From: SYAN01 sp049459795
GTDB lineage: Bacteria; Actinomycetota; Actinomycetes; Nanopelagicales; Nanopelagicaceae
DNA: 21,198 nucleotides
Direction: 5' to 3'
Assembly: GCA_049459795.1 (NCBI GenBank)
Contig: JBMUDS010000016.1
Span: 1-21,198, forward strand
Shown: positions 20,599 to 21,198 of the stretch, piece after piece
Numbering within the stretch: position 1 is the stretch's first letter
Layout: each line of letters opens with the position of its first letter
Program-made: the position numbers and the translations under genes
Notes under the pieces: generated by a model
What the model was told of the DNA's origin: nothing
What the model saw: only the letters and a program-made list of their open reading frames with translations
Database searches by the model: none

Positions 20599-21198
20599 CT
20601 AGGGCGCCTCAAAGACAAAGAGTGCTTCGAGATATTCCTCACCTTGAATCCCAAGATTCGCGGCATCAGGTGGCGCGCTCTGGGGTTCGACACAGATCCC
20701 CTCACTATCTTCCGTGTAAACGACCCACCATGGTGCATCCGATTCGATCGAGACCATCAACGCCTCATCCCACACGATCCGTGGCACACCATGCATCCCG
20801 CGAAATGCATCATCAAAAGGTCCCCGCCCTGGCTTTACGAACTCTCCGGTGGGAAGTCCATCTCTTCCTCGAACCAACATCTCTTCGGCCGAGAACTCCA
20901 ACTCGGCGTTCCCACCCCGACCTAACTCACGGGCAAACCAGGGATGGATCCCAAGCCATGCCGGTAATCCGACTCCACCATCGTCATATTCGAGACTCCA
21001 TCGAATGGCGTTATCGACGATCTCGATATGTTGGATGACGCTCGCACCTTCATATGGCTCTGGAAATGTGAGTCTCGCGCGGCCTTTACCTAAATCTTCC
21101 CATCCATACATGACACCGAATCCATGAAGTGCGTGCGGTGGGTCAAGGACGATCGGCAATTGATGTTCTACTCCCGACGAATCCGTGATCAGTCCATC
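20599..21198 (-). CDS. Aldose 1-epimerase (galactose mutarotase) family, 5' end outside the window
   Basis: The C-terminal 199 residues are present; the frame stays open to the window edge, so the N-terminus is missing. A TTG at 21159 is in frame but internal. The part seen is beta-rich, with GLPAWLGIHPWFARELG carrying the family's catalytic-site His and GICVEPQSAPPDAANLG carrying the catalytic Glu (VEP). These proteins interconvert sugar anomers; the substrate here cannot be read. It is on the same strand as the aminotransferase, 22 bp upstream of it. Confidence 0.85.
   Translation of the reverse strand, partial: DGLITDSSGVEHQLPIVLDPPHALHGFGVMYGWEDLGKGRARLTFPEPYEGASVIQHIEIVDNAIRWSLEYDDGGVGLPAWLGIHPWFARELGRGGNAELEFSAEEMLVRGRDGLPTGEFVKPGRGPFDDAFRGMHGVPRIVWDEALMVSIESDAPWWVVYTEDSEGICVEPQSAPPDAANLGIQGEEYLEALFVFEAP

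Overview
The window reads as a stretch of chromosome from an actinobacterium with a compact genome, probably an uncultivated, streamlined lineage. The actinobacterial evidence is the mycothiol genes mshA and mshD, a CarD with the mycobacterial key residues, SenX3-RegX3, a GlnR-type regulator, and local gene orders that match several separate Mycobacterium tuberculosis loci (as remembered): cysS-ispF-ispD-carD/lpqE, mshA-ybjN near gpm and senX3-regX3, and ygfZ/thiX/glnR-mshD/phoU. G+C is a little above 50 % by eye, lower than in most cultivated actinobacteria. Genes are packed tightly: convergent pairs end within -4 to +13 bp of each other, and no gene-free stretch exceeds 300 bp. I see no mobile element, CRISPR array, tRNA or rRNA.

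Layout. (1) 1-3784: a minus-strand run carD-ispDF-cysS-rlmB (transcription, isoprenoid precursors, tRNA charging, rRNA methylation; rlmB is cut by the window edge), with a LpqE-like lipoprotein diverging from carD. (2) 3781-8940: a phosphate block. It holds senX3-regX3, phoU diverging from it, gpmA, and a DUF47 (PhoU-like) accessory gene with a Pit-type phosphate transporter. Heptamers resembling GTTCACC on an 11-bp pitch (PHO-box style) lie in the senX3/phoU intergenic region, and a weaker pair lies upstream of DUF47-pit. The SenX3 kinase here has no transmembrane segment. (3) 8949-16812: a thiol, sulfur and redox block. One minus-strand operon is nitrobindin-like, asparaginase II, mshA, ybjN. 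A plus-strand DsrE-like gene follows. Then comes a minus-strand set made of thioredoxin thiX, a 26-codon Cys-containing leader ORF, DUF4395, a Fur/Nur-like regulator and ygfZ. glnR-mshD diverges from thiX across a 14-bp inverted repeat. (4) 16826-21198: a large secreted protein with eight Ig-like repeats, a class III aminotransferase of the HemL-like group, and the 3' part of an aldose epimerase.

The most interesting item is a previously unlisted, apparently leaderless 26-codon ORF (14609-14689, minus strand). Its sequence resembles the actinobacterial Cys-responsive leader peptides. It lies upstream of three perfect-length 13-bp tandem repeats and the DUF4395-fur-ygfZ genes. A second theme is a recurring TAnnnT hexamer placed 6-8 nt before the start codon of at least eight genes, which suggests leaderless transcripts are common here.
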